From: Syntrophomonadaceae bacterium | GTDB lineage: Bacteria; Bacillota; Syntrophomonadia; Syntrophomonadales; Syntrophothermaceae | DNA length: 36,034 nt | Reading direction: 5' to 3' | Assembly (NCBI GenBank): GCA_012799365.1 | Contig: JAAZLJ010000189.1 | Span: 1 to 36,034, forward strand | Shown here: positions 14,219-23,686 of the stretch, one piece after another | Position numbering within the stretch: position 1 is the stretch's first letter | Layout: every line of letters begins with the position of its first letter | Program-made: the position numbers and the translations under genes | Notes under the pieces: model-generated | Told to the model about the DNA's origin: nothing | Seen by the model: the letters and a program-made list of their open reading frames with translations, nothing else | The model's database searches: none

Positions 14219-15163
14219 GTGTTAGAGGTTTCGCAGAATCCGACACTCAGAAAGGTTAAAGGACTTTACCGGTTAATAAGAGTTGCACCCGTCATGACCT
14301 GGGGAATATCCTCCAGCCTGCTGGGTTTGGGATTCGCCCTGGCCGGTAACCAACCAATAAGGTGGGTAGATTACGGTCTGGTTCTCCTTTTTATAACTGT
14401 AACCCATGGTGTAGTTTCACATGCTTTTAACGACCACCACGACTGGTTGTCGGGAACCGACCGTGATAGTCCTGGTATACTTTCAGGCGGATCTGGAATT
14501 GTAGCCGACGGTACCTTCGATACCGATGGTTTATCAATGGTAGGCAAAAATGCGATTATGCTGACTATCGTCATCGGCACCCTTTTTTGGTGGCGCATCG
14601 GATGGGGTGTTATTCCCTTTCTCGCTATAGCAATCTGGTCAGCCACCGCTTATACCTGTCCCCCTTTACGCCTATCCTACCGCCCATTGGTTGGCGAATG
14701 GTTATGCGCCTTTCCCGCGGTCGCGGCCTGTGCCGTGGGTACCTTCTACGTGCTGACCGGAACCATACAGCCAGCGGTACTGGCGGCCGGAGCTATACAC
14801 GGACTACTGGCCATCGGTCTTCTTATGCACCATCACCTGTCAGATATCCCTGCTGACCTGCGGGCCCAACCGCCCAAGATGACCACCGTGGCGGCAGCAG
14901 GATGTATGCTGAGTATAAAACAGAGCCACCTGGTGGGAGTAGTATACTTTACTCTGGCCCTGCTAACAGGCGTGGCCGCGGGACTGTACCTTCACCCGGT
15001 ATTGCTGATAACCGTTCCTTTCGCCCTGGCCTGTGCCTGGCTGGAACTGGGTACCAACCCTCTGAACGTTGACGACATCACCCATAAGGAATATCTTCTC
15101 TATTGGCTGGTGTTCGGTGATGCCGCGGTAAAAACTGCCTGGCTGTTGCTGGGAAGGGGCTGA
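14219..15163 (+). CDS. UbiA-family prenyltransferase
   Basis: 314 residues with about eight to nine hydrophobic segments, an integral membrane enzyme. The two Asp-rich motifs that bind Mg-prenyl diphosphate are visible: NDHHDWLSGTDRD (71-83) and SDIPADLRA (208-216). TAYTCPPLRLSYRPLVGEW (143-161) matches the conserved segment after TM4. The pattern (MenA-like NDxxDxxxGxDR and RDIxxD) suggests transfer of a polyprenyl chain to an aromatic acceptor such as dihydroxynaphthoate for menaquinone. The acceptor is not proven. GTG 14219 is preceded by AAGGAG at 8 nt; the ATG at 14214 is out of frame and stops at once. The polyprenyl diphosphate synthase gene begins 2 nt after its stop, so substrate supply and use are coupled. 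Confidence 0.88.
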   Translation: MLEVSQNPTLRKVKGLYRLIRVAPVMTWGISSSLLGLGFALAGNQPIRWVDYGLVLLFITVTHGVVSHAFNDHHDWLSGTDRDSPGILSGGSGIVADGTFDTDGLSMVGKNAIMLTIVIGTLFWWRIGWGVIPFLAIAIWSATAYTCPPLRLSYRPLVGEWLCAFPAVAACAVGTFYVLTGTIQPAVLAAGAIHGLLAIGLLMHHHLSDIPADLRAQPPKMTTVAAAGCMLSIKQSHLVGVVYFTLALLTGVAAGLYLHPVLLITVPFALACAWLELGTNPLNVDDITHKEYLLYWLVFGDAAVKTAWLLLGRG

Positions 15164-15165
15164 AC

Positions 15166-16143
15166 ATGGAACTAGATTCAATTAGCAGCAACATGAAATG
15201 GGAAACCGCGGTTCTGGGTGACCCTTTAGCCCCCATGCGTAATCGACATTCAGTTTTAACTGAACCGGTTTCCTATCTGCTGGAAACCGGGGGTAAAAAG
15301 TTACGGGCACTTCTGGTGTATGCCTCGGCTCAAATGGGTTCCTACCGCGATAATGACCTGGCCCGAGCCGTGGCAGCAGTGGAAACTTTGCATCTGGCCT
15401 CACTGGTTCATGATGACCTCCTGGATAATTCTCACCTCCGCCGCGGCTTCACTACCGTAAACCATCGATGGGGTTCCGGCACCGCTCTCCTGGTTGGAGA
15501 CTTTCTGTATGCACGTTGTTTCGCTCTATTACAACCATTGGGAGAACAAGTTATGACCGTACTGCTGGATACCATTGTAGATATGGTCGAAGCTGAACTA
15601 AAACAGCTCACTTATCAAAAGAATCTGCATACAGAATACCAGGATTACCTGGCCATTATTAAGGGTAAAACCGCTTCCTTTATATCTGCTTGCTGCCAGA
15701 TCGGTGGTCTTATTGGCGGCCTGCCTCCCCCATCGATAAGTTGGCTCAATCGCTTTGGCTATAATCTGGGCCTGGCTTACCAAATCCGCGATGATACCAT
15801 GGACTATGCCCTCACCGACTCTTCCCGGGGCAAACCCACTGGCAGTGACCTGCGCCAGGGCACGGTCACCCTCCCTCTTATACTGTATCTACAAAAATGC
15901 AGTCCTGACGCCCGGGCAGAAATAGACAGCTTGTTTCGCTCCAACTCCCCTCCCCCGGGACAAATCAACCAACTCTGCTCCCGTATCCGAGACAGCGGGG
16001 TACTGACTGACTGTTCCCAGCTGGTCAACGATTACCTGGACCAGGCTGCGGAATGTTTGGAATCCCTCCCCATAATCCCCGTCCTCTATCAACTAGTAGA
16101 TTACTTACGTTTGGATAGCTCAAGCCTGACCCCAAATAACTGA
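15166..16143 (+). CDS. Trans-polyprenyl diphosphate synthase (IspB/HepT type)
   Basis: 325 residues. GGKKLRALL (42-50) is the conserved GKxxRP-like block. The first Asp-rich motif is DDLLD (83-87, followed by NSHLRRG) and the second is DDTMD (209-213, in YQIRDDTMDYALTD). KGKTASF (166-172) holds the conserved Lys and Thr. These define a chain-elongating prenyl transferase that condenses isopentenyl diphosphate onto an allylic primer. Length and context with a UbiA enzyme favour a long-chain (for example C35-C40) product for a lipoquinone side chain. The chain length cannot be settled by eye; the positions before the first DDxxD are LASLVH, without bulky aromatic gates, which agrees with a long product. 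ATG 15166 is 2 nt after the upstream stop. Confidence 0.9.
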   Translation: MELDSISSNMKWETAVLGDPLAPMRNRHSVLTEPVSYLLETGGKKLRALLVYASAQMGSYRDNDLARAVAAVETLHLASLVHDDLLDNSHLRRGFTTVNHRWGSGTALLVGDFLYARCFALLQPLGEQVMTVLLDTIVDMVEAELKQLTYQKNLHTEYQDYLAIIKGKTASFISACCQIGGLIGGLPPPSISWLNRFGYNLGLAYQIRDDTMDYALTDSSRGKPTGSDLRQGTVTLPLILYLQKCSPDARAEIDSLFRSNSPPPGQINQLCSRIRDSGVLTDCSQLVNDYLDQAAECLESLPIIPVLYQLVDYLRLDSSSLTPNN

Positions 16144-16359
16144 ACAGAATTCTACCTATTGTTGTAGACTATTATTACCTACTGCCAGGCTCTATTACAC
16201 TCGATACAAACAGCCAAAAAATCTTGCTTTAAAACAGGCTCCAATCCACGATAAACTCGAGATTATTTTCTTTACTTTAAACGTTATTTGTGATAGTGTT
16301 GTAGTCTGTGGGTTTTATTTTGGCCCATACTATACTAATGCGAAAGGAAGTCCCTGAAA

Positions 16360-18390
16360 GTGTTGAATAACCTTAGAAACATCGGAATAATTGCCCATAT
16401 AGATGCGGGTAAAACTACTACCACAGAGAGGATCCTGTACTATACAGGAAAGACCCATAAGGTGGGAGAGACCCATAACGGCCAGAGCGTAATGGACTAC
16501 CTCCCGTACGAAAAAGAACGGGGCATCACCATAACCTCGGCGGCTACCACCTGTTACTGGAAGAATTGCCAGATTAACATAATCGACACTCCCGGCCATG
16601 TGGACTTCACCGCCGAAGTGGAAAGAAGCCTCCGGGTTCTGGATGGAGCGGTGGCGATCTTCTGCGCTAAAGGCGGAGTCGAATCCCAATCAGAAACCGT
16701 ATGGCGGCAGGCCGATAGGTACCAGGTACCCCGCATAGCTTATATCAATAAAATGGACTCCACCGGTGCGGACTTTTTCCGGGTTGTGGGTCAAATACAG
16801 AAGGTTCTCGGGGCCAACCCATTGATATTAACCCTACCGGTAGGTACCGGGGAAGGGTTTATCGGAATTATTGATCTGCTCAAAATGAAATATTTCGTCT
16901 GGACTGGCCAGATAGGAGCTAAAATAGTAGAACAAGATATCCCGGCTGCCCAGCAGGAACTGGCCAACACCTACCGGCTGCAGTTGCTGGAAACTCTGGC
17001 CGAAACTGATGAAGAGTTACTCGAACTTTACTGCAGCAATGAACCTATCCCGGAAGCATTATTACTGCGAGTAATTCGAACCAATACCATAGAAGGCAAC
17101 CTGGTACCGGTTTTGTGCGGCAGTTCTTACAAGAATATCGGAGTACAACCACTCTTGGATGCAGCAGTAAATTACCTGCCGTCACCTCTAGAAGTTCCAG
17201 CTATGAAAGCCATGAATTTGGATGGTGACAGTGTTACTATAACATCTGATTCCGATCAGGATCTGACGGCACTGATTTTTAAGATTATCACCGATCGCCA
17301 TGCAGGCAAACTCGCTTTTGTTCGGGTATATTCAGGCCGGCTGGAATCTGGCAGCTATGTATGGAATGCCAGTGCCGAACGTAAAGAACGTATCGGCCGC
17401 CTGCTCAAGATGCACGCTAACCACCGGGAAGAAGCCACCGCCATAGAAGCGGGAGACATCGCAGCCATTATCGGCTTAAAAGACGTGGCCACCGGAACTA
17501 CCCTGTGCAGCGAAGAACACCCGGTTTTGCTTGAATCCATTGAATTTCCCGAACCGGTCATCCAGATCGCCCTTTCCCCACTGGCACGGGCAGATCAAGG
17601 TCGCATCGCCGAGGCTCTGGCTAAATTAGCGGATGAAGACCCCACCTTCAAGGTTTCGGTCAATGCCGAGACGAGCGAAACCATAATTTCCGGTATGGGA
17701 GAGCTGCACCTGGAGGTTATTACAGAACGATTGCGGCGGGAATTTCAGGTGGAGGCCCACCTGGGAAGGCCCCAGGTCGCTTATAAGGAAACCATCACCC
17801 GTCAGGCCGACGGTGAATGCAAATTCGTTAAACAGACCGGTGGTCGGGGTCAGTTTGCTCATGTCAAACTGGCAGTGGAGCCCGCTGACGATTTTGAGTT
17901 TATAAACCGTATTGTGGGTGGAGCCATTCCTCGTGAGTACATCTCAGCCGTAGAAGCTGGCGTTCGCGAAGCCCTGGAGGAAGGACCGGTCAAAGGTTAC
18001 CCGGTAGTAAACGTTAAGGTTACTCTCTTGGATGGAGCTTTTCACGAAGTGGACTCCTCAGAATTGGCCTTTAAAGCCGCGAGCAAACTGGCGATGAAAG
18101 ATGCTTTAAACCGGGCTAAACCGCAGTTAATGGAGCCTATTATGAAACTGGAAATCACTACTCCGGACGAATTTACCGGCAGCATTATCAGCAACATCAG
18201 CAGCAAGCGCGGACGGCTGGAATCAATGGAAACCAACCACCATACCCAGGTGATTCGAGGGTTGGTACCTCTGGCGGAGTTGTTCGGTTACTCCACCGCC
18301 ATCCGCTCCTTGTCCCAGGGTAAAGCCGCTTTCTCTATGCAGTTCTCTCACTATGAGAAAAGCAATGTTCACAATATCCACGCCAGTTAA
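16360..18390 (+). CDS. Elongation factor G paralogue (EF-G2 type)
   Basis: 676 residues. The GTPase domain has G1 AHIDAGKTT (12-20), G2 RGITI (54-58), G3 DTPGHVDF (76-83) and G4 NKMD (130-133). Domain II ([20 protein letters not shown]), III ([27 protein letters not shown]), IV ([15 protein letters not shown]; tip loop [13 protein letters not shown]) and V are all present, so it should be an active translocase or recycling factor. It stands alone, away from rpsL/rpsG/tuf, and switch-I-side residues differ from canonical EF-G ([11 protein letters not shown] instead of MDWMEQEQERG). Both points favour a paralogue with a specialised role. GTG 16360 follows AAAGGAAG. A TATACT at 16331-16336 could be its -10. 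It ends before a strong terminator shared with the convergent jet operon. Confidence 0.88.
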   Translation: MLNNLRNIGIIAHIDAGKTTTTERILYYTGKTHKVGETHNGQSVMDYLPYEKERGITITSAATTCYWKNCQINIIDTPGHVDFTAEVERSLRVLDGAVAIFCAKGGVESQSETVWRQADRYQVPRIAYINKMDSTGADFFRVVGQIQKVLGANPLILTLPVGTGEGFIGIIDLLKMKYFVWTGQIGAKIVEQDIPAAQQELANTYRLQLLETLAETDEELLELYCSNEPIPEALLLRVIRTNTIEGNLVPVLCGSSYKNIGVQPLLDAAVNYLPSPLEVPAMKAMNLDGDSVTITSDSDQDLTALIFKIITDRHAGKLAFVRVYSGRLESGSYVWNASAERKERIGRLLKMHANHREEATAIEAGDIAAIIGLKDVATGTTLCSEEHPVLLESIEFPEPVIQIALSPLARADQGRIAEALAKLADEDPTFKVSVNAETSETIISGMGELHLEVITERLRREFQVEAHLGRPQVAYKETITRQADGECKFVKQTGGRGQFAHVKLAVEPADDFEFINRIVGGAIPREYISAVEAGVREALEEGPVKGYPVVNVKVTLLDGAFHEVDSSELAFKAASKLAMKDALNRAKPQLMEPIMKLEITTPDEFTGSIISNISSKRGRLESMETNHHTQVIRGLVPLAELFGYSTAIRSLSQGKAAFSMQFSHYEKSNVHNIHAS

Positions 18391-18414
18391 ACAACTCATC
18401 CCAAATAAAGCCAT

Positions 18415-18454
18415 AAAAGCACCCTTTCACATCGATATGAAAGGGTGCTTTTTT
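18415..18454. terminator. Bidirectional terminator between the EF-G paralogue and jetC
   Basis: AAAAGCACCCTTTCA (18415-18429), 8-nt loop, TGAAAGGGTGCTTTTTT (18438-18454). The stem is flanked by A-rich and T-rich runs and can stop transcripts from both sides: EF-G ends at 18390 and jetC ends at 18504. Confidence 0.9.
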
Positions 18455-18503
18455 AGTCCTTTCCTGTTCCTGACTATGAGCGAAACGAAATCCCTGGAAA
18501 ATC

Positions 18504-21500
18504 CTAAAACAGTTCCATCTGTTTCTGTTCTCCCAATCTTCGCAATGCTTCCGGATCATGATCCTGGAAATAAGCATGTCGTATTTCTTTTTCTGCTGCG
18601 ATCAGGTATTTATCCGGACTGGTGCTGGGCCGCAGTCGGCAGCTGTATACTACAGGGAAGTAATCACTGATAAATTTACCCTCAGCCAGAGCAGTCAGCG
18701 CAATTATCTGAAAGCCCAGTTGTTCAGCAATAAAGAAGACCGGATCCAGGATATGCTCACTGGAGGCCTTGCCAAAGGGATTATCCAAAATAACCGTGCG
18801 ACTGCGTTTTAGCCTTGAGTTTACCGCCTGCCTTTTTTCGGCCAGGTAATTTTGAATGCCCAGGAATAAAGCCATATTCTTGCTCCACTTTTCTCCCCCT
18901 GACCACTGGTTGGAGCTCTCCCAGGCACTGGGATAACTGCTGACCTTGCCATCGGCGGTAACCTTACGACACTTAACCTTGATATTCTTTCCCTTCATAA
19001 CATTACTCAACAGCTGCGGGGCTTGCAGCCATTTTTCTATGTCCTTGTTCATGAGGACATAGTTCTCTTTTCCGTTTTCATCCCGGTAGCGGTTGTCCTC
19101 AATCTCATTGAGCATCCAATCTATATGCTTGCGCAGTTCACTCTTGCCTTCCTTTTCCTCCCACTGAGGTACATCAAATTGAAATATTTCCTTCCAACTA
19201 TCCTCGACCTTGACCCTTGTTTTACGGGGAATGGCCCGCAGCTCGCCCGCCATAGTAAGCAAATAGCTGTGCAGGTGATTAATAAATTGCTGCAGCTGAC
19301 GATCATGTTCCCGCATATCGTCTTCGGCATGGCGAATAGCCAGGGCAATGCGGTTATTCAAACGGTTTTTCCAGTCCCATACTTCCTGATAATTATCCCG
19401 GTATTTCAATCCTGTCATAACCATCCGGCGCAGCCTGATATCCTGCAGTTCCTCCTGACAAAAATATTCCAGACGGCTCCTTTCCTGTTCCAGTCCTTCC
19501 CCGACCTGGTTGAGGTGTGCCTGTTTATCTTGTAATTCTTTCATATAATGCTCAATTATTAGCATGGGACGATAGCTGAAGTCCTGCACAATAGTGGACG
19601 GCAAATCCACCCAAACGATGTTATCCTGCAAATACTCATAGCGTTCATGCTTGCGTTCCAATTCGATCAGAGCTTGTTTCAGCATATTTTCTTCCGCTTT
19701 TAAAATAATTGCCTGCTCATTTAAATAGTTTTGCCTGAGTTGAATTCCTTCGTACTCCTGGTCCAGCTCATCTTTGACCACAATAAGTGATTGGCTGAAA
19801 AATATGGGTTCCGAGAACTTTTGATAAAAATCGGTTTCCTGTTGTTTAAAACGATCCTGGGCAACAGCATAGTCCTTTTCCGCTTGCTTAAGCCCGGGCT
19901 CAAGTCCTTTTAACAACTGCTTAAGAGAGTTCGTCTGTTTAATGATTACATTAATCTCTTCATCACCACCAGGAGGAAATATGAGATCTTCATCTATTTC
20001 TACGTCACATTTACGGCGCTTACGCTCAAGGTCTTTTTCATAGTCTTTTTTATCTATTCGAGCCTGGCTCAACCGGTCTTCCAGGCTCTCCCTTCCTTTT
20101 TGCTTCTGATGAAGGGCATCCAACAAATCCCGGCGCTCAGTTTCCAACAAGGTACGATTAAGCTTGCTTTCCCGGGGAATGGTCGCCTTGACTTCCTGGT
20201 ATAGTGGCTGATCCAGTAAATAGCGGAATTCCTGGTCAATCAGTAGCAAATCCTGCTGCAACCCCTGCTTTTTCCGTTCCCCGCGCTCCTTTTGCCGATT
20301 TATCCGGTCAAGTTCCTGTTCCCAGACCAACAGGAGTTCTTGACACTGCTGTAAATCCAGTTCCGCTTTATCTCGCTCGCCGGTTTTGCGGTGATAATCC
20401 TGGGCTTTCATAATCCGGTTGCTCAAATGGGTATGTTCCTCAATTATCTCGCTGTTCTTTTTACTCAGACTGTCCAGTCGGGGGTCTATCTCCTGCAATC
20501 GTTCTTCTCGGGTACGTATACCCTGATCCAATTCCACCAGTTGTTTCCGGAGTTCGCGCCAGGAACGCTGCAGTTGACAGGTTTCTTCATAAGGATACTT
20601 CTCCCAAAAGCGCTGCAGCTGTTTTGTAAACTCTACCATCTCCTGCAGCCGGGCTTCCTGCTGGCGTCGTTCAGAACCGGCTTCCATTGCATTCTTCTCC
20701 AATTCCTGTTTCCAGTTCTGAAAGGCTTCTGAAGACAGGTTCACTTCCCAGTTGGTCGGAAATATCCTCCTTTCCGCCTCCAGAACTTTATGAGATGGTT
20801 CACCCCGGCTATCCAGCATACTTCGGGCTTCCTCCTGAGTAAGGATAAAAATCGGATGGGTCAGCACCATTGCCTGCCGGCGCAGGCGGATAAGGAGACT
20901 ATCGGCTTCAGAGGCTCCACATACCAAACTGATTGCCCAGAAGGGGTAAGCCTGAAAATATTCGCTAACCGAATGTTCCAGATGTTGGGCAGCTTTCTCA
21001 ACATAAACTGCTCCTGACTCCAGATAACTGAACTGCTCCCGCCAATCATCAATCCAGGTCTCAACCAGCGGGTCGGCGCCATAATAACTGCTGGACTCAT
21101 AAAAAGTATGCAGAGCCAGAGCCTGGCTTTCCTTCAATATGGCCCTTTCCTTGTGTAAACGTAGGTTTTCTACCGCATCTTCAAATTGATTTATTACTGT
21201 ACTCTGCTGGGTATACAAGGAATGAACTGAATAAAGTTCTGTTTTCAATTCTTTCATGCGCAATAAAAGGCTTGCCTGCTCTTCCTGGATACGCTCATTA
21301 AGATCCTTAAGGCTCTGTTCTTCACGACCGCAGGTTTGTAATTGCGGACGTAACTGCTCCAGTTCTTCCAGTAGCCGACACTTCTCCTTTTGCAATTTTT
21401 GAACCAGAACTTGATTTTCCAAACGATTCCGCTCCAACTCACCCACCCGCTGTTCCCATTTCTGTTTTTCCTGTATGACCTCTTCCTGGGCAGGGTTGGC

Positions 21501-22952
21501 CAAAATCTGACTGGCAATGCTCTGCATATCATTTTCAGCTTGATTACGCTGCTGCTCAGCCTGTCCTTTGTTCTCCCGCAGTTTGTAATAATGATCTTGC
21601 TGCTCTTTATAATTTCTTTTTGTTTCCTGCAGTTCCTGGTTTGCCTTATCCAGTTCAGTCTGACTCTTCTGCCTTCTGTCATCCAGTATCTTTTTTTCCT
21701 GCAAATAACGATAATGCAGATACCCGGCGTTGTTCTCAATTTTTTCTTCCAAGTCTCTAACATCAGGATCGGCTGCCAAATTCTCTATCTGCTCCATATA
21801 GTATTTAATTAATTCCTCGCTGCTGCGAATCCGTGCCTTCAACCGGGCAATCTCCAAATTCTGTAGACGGCTGTTTTTTTGATCGTATTCTTCTTGCTGT
21901 CCTTCATATTCTTTACGACGCTGCTCATAGATTTGACCGGCTTGGTCGAGTTCCTGCCGACGACTGGCCAACCGGTAAGAAGACTGCTTCCTTTCCAATT
22001 CATGCCTTTGTTCCTGCAGCCGCTCATTCGCCTGCCGGTATTCCTCCAGCCTTTGCTCAACCTGCTCCTGCTTTTCAACAGCCAATCGATATAGAGACCG
22101 GGTTTCGCCTTTTACCTTGAGCAATGCCTGACTGGCTTCTTCATAAACAGCATAACGGTTAACATAGCTGTTGATTTGCATATCGACCTGCTGACTCTCT
22201 TCGATTTTATCCTGTAGTTGACGATGTTTTTTAAAATGCTCCCGTTGTTTTTCAAAAGTCTCTACGAAATCTTTGGTTCCGCCACCGGCCAGAGCCTCTT
22301 CCACCGTGGGAATCAACAGTTTATTGACCAGCTGGGTGGTAGTACTGCATCCTTCAAAAAAACCTTCAACCGCTCCTTCTGCAGCATTGATCCGGGCTAC
22401 ACTTTTCCATTCCGAGTTAATAATTTTAAAATTATCTTCAATATAATTCTGATATTCCCGATTACGGCTAAAATAATGCGCATTCAAATGGTTTCGGCTC
22501 ATATACTGGTAGTAATCTGCCATTTCCTCTTTGCTGGAAGGTCTGGTATGTCCGTTCTGCCCCTTGCGCACAAAAGGCAGCTCCTCCAAAGAGTTTTCAT
22601 CACCAGACCCATATTCGTATACATATTTGTAGGAATCCATACCTTCTTTGCTATGGAACAGGGTCACCGCCGTCAAGGCATATCGTCTCGGCCGATCGGT
22701 GATAAGCCATTCGACCGCCAGATGCGCCGGACTATTCTCCAAAACAAAGGTGTCTTTGGCTTTACGTTCTCCTAATAACGTATGTGGTAAAATCGTCTGC
22801 AGAACAGCCTGAACCAGGACTGTTTTACCACCTCCATTTTCCAACAGGATTACCCCGTTATAGGTATCAAATTGGAAAATCACATCATTATAACGTTTAG
22901 CCCCATCTTCAAAGACCAAATTGGTAAAACGAATCCTTGATATGGCAGGCAT
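18504..22952 (-). CDS. jetC: Wadjet system SMC-like ATPase JetC
   Basis: 1482 residues with SMC/MukB-like architecture. The N-terminal head strand FTNLVFEDGAKRY leads to Walker A ENGGGKT (38-44). Two very long Gln/Glu-rich coiled coils flank a globular hinge-like region about 630-760 (YGADPLVETWIDDW, PFWAISLVCGASEADSLLIRL). The C-terminal head has signature WSGGEKWSKN (1350-1359) and Walker B RTVILDNPFGKAS (D1390). The residue after the Walker B Asp is Asn where typical SMC proteins have Glu. JetC is the motor of JetABC, which extrudes DNA loops and senses small circular DNA so that JetD can cut it. ATG 22952 overlaps the jetB stop by one nucleotide (TAATG), a sign of translational coupling. 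It is the last gene before the bidirectional terminator. Confidence 0.93.
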   Translation of the reverse strand: MPAISRIRFTNLVFEDGAKRYNDVIFQFDTYNGVILLENGGGKTVLVQAVLQTILPHTLLGERKAKDTFVLENSPAHLAVEWLITDRPRRYALTAVTLFHSKEGMDSYKYVYEYGSGDENSLEELPFVRKGQNGHTRPSSKEEMADYYQYMSRNHLNAHYFSRNREYQNYIEDNFKIINSEWKSVARINAAEGAVEGFFEGCSTTTQLVNKLLIPTVEEALAGGGTKDFVETFEKQREHFKKHRQLQDKIEESQQVDMQINSYVNRYAVYEEASQALLKVKGETRSLYRLAVEKQEQVEQRLEEYRQANERLQEQRHELERKQSSYRLASRRQELDQAGQIYEQRRKEYEGQQEEYDQKNSRLQNLEIARLKARIRSSEELIKYYMEQIENLAADPDVRDLEEKIENNAGYLHYRYLQEKKILDDRRQKSQTELDKANQELQETKRNYKEQQDHYYKLRENKGQAEQQRNQAENDMQSIASQILANPAQEEVIQEKQKWEQRVGELERNRLENQVLVQKLQKEKCRLLEELEQLRPQLQTCGREEQSLKDLNERIQEEQASLLLRMKELKTELYSVHSLYTQQSTVINQFEDAVENLRLHKERAILKESQALALHTFYESSSYYGADPLVETWIDDWREQFSYLESGAVYVEKAAQHLEHSVSEYFQAYPFWAISLVCGASEADSLLIRLRRQAMVLTHPIFILTQEEARSMLDSRGEPSHKVLEAERRIFPTNWEVNLSSEAFQNWKQELEKNAMEAGSERRQQEARLQEMVEFTKQLQRFWEKYPYEETCQLQRSWRELRKQLVELDQGIRTREERLQEIDPRLDSLSKKNSEIIEEHTHLSNRIMKAQDYHRKTGERDKAELDLQQCQELLLVWEQELDRINRQKERGERKKQGLQQDLLLIDQEFRYLLDQPLYQEVKATIPRESKLNRTLLETERRDLLDALHQKQKGRESLEDRLSQARIDKKDYEKDLERKRRKCDVEIDEDLIFPPGGDEEINVIIKQTNSLKQLLKGLEPGLKQAEKDYAVAQDRFKQQETDFYQKFSEPIFFSQSLIVVKDELDQEYEGIQLRQNYLNEQAIILKAEENMLKQALIELERKHERYEYLQDNIVWVDLPSTIVQDFSYRPMLIIEHYMKELQDKQAHLNQVGEGLEQERSRLEYFCQEELQDIRLRRMVMTGLKYRDNYQEVWDWKNRLNNRIALAIRHAEDDMREHDRQLQQFINHLHSYLLTMAGELRAIPRKTRVKVEDSWKEIFQFDVPQWEEKEGKSELRKHIDWMLNEIEDNRYRDENGKENYVLMNKDIEKWLQAPQLLSNVMKGKNIKVKCRKVTADGKVSSYPSAWESSNQWSGGEKWSKNMALFLGIQNYLAEKRQAVNSRLKRSRTVILDNPFGKASSEHILDPVFFIAEQLGFQIIALTALAEGKFISDYFPVVYSCRLRPSTSPDKYLIAAEKEIRHAYFQDHDPEALRRLGEQKQMELF

Positions 22953-23686
22953 TACTCTCTCTCCTTATCCTGGCTGCTCCGGTAAATAAACTCCAGTATA
23001 CTCCGGTTGTGTTCCATTTCCATGTAATAGCGCTGGATAATGGTTCGCGCTTTTTCGGTCAGCGTCACTTCATCCTCGCCGATATCCCTGATCAAATCCT
23101 GTGCCTCCAAGAATTTCTTAACCGTGTTCAGGAATCCTAAACGACTCCGGGTACGGGCATCCTGGGCTCTGACTTTCTCTTTCAAATCATCCAACGCATC
23201 CCACTTGTCAATCACCTGCTGCCAGTTATATTCCAGTTCTAATTCCATTTTCTCCAGTTCCTCGGGGTCGATTTCCTTTAAAGCCAGCAGACGCTCGTTC
23301 AATCTGGTCAGCCAATGATCCAGGGCCAGGAAATCCCGGGTGGGTTCCATGGTCTGGTAGCTGTCATAGAATTCGCCGAACAATATGATAATTGCCACAT
23401 ACATTAGATAAATATCAGCATTCACAGCATGGGCAGGCAAATATTGCTCTTTCAAACTCTGATTGGATACATGAAAAGGTGAGCTTATCGCTACCGGAAT
23501 AAGATAAAGTTGATCTCCGGCAGGAATTACCGTACATTCAACCTCCTGAGCAAATTCCTCCACCAATCCCCGTACCACGTCATCCGCCAGGTAAACCCGC
23601 ATTGCTTCCTTGTCTCCATAGCCTTTAACCGCAAGTGCTGCATAAAGTCGAAAGGCTTCCATAACCTGCCGTTCTTCATAGAGCAT
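22952..23686 (-). CDS. jetB: Wadjet system protein JetB (MukE-like subunit)
   Basis: 244 residues, no catalytic motif. The N-terminal half (YEERQVMEAFRLYAALAVKG, ...LYLIPVAISSPFHVSNQSLK) is mixed alpha/beta as in the MukE-like winged-helix subunits. The centre is helical (VNADIYLMYVAIIILFGEFY). The C-terminus (about 180-225, LGFLNTVKKFLEAQDLIRDIGEDEVTLTEKARTIIQRYY) reads as a winged-helix with beta wing. I identify it from its position between the kleisin-like JetA and SMC-like JetC genes and from this winged-helix build; I recall type II JetB being assigned to a DUF6063-like family but cannot check. ATG 23686 overlaps the end of jetA by 11 nt, and its stop overlaps jetC. Confidence 0.85.
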   Translation of the reverse strand: MLYEERQVMEAFRLYAALAVKGYGDKEAMRVYLADDVVRGLVEEFAQEVECTVIPAGDQLYLIPVAISSPFHVSNQSLKEQYLPAHAVNADIYLMYVAIIILFGEFYDSYQTMEPTRDFLALDHWLTRLNERLLALKEIDPEELEKMELELEYNWQQVIDKWDALDDLKEKVRAQDARTRSRLGFLNTVKKFLEAQDLIRDIGEDEVTLTEKARTIIQRYYMEMEHNRSILEFIYRSSQDKERE

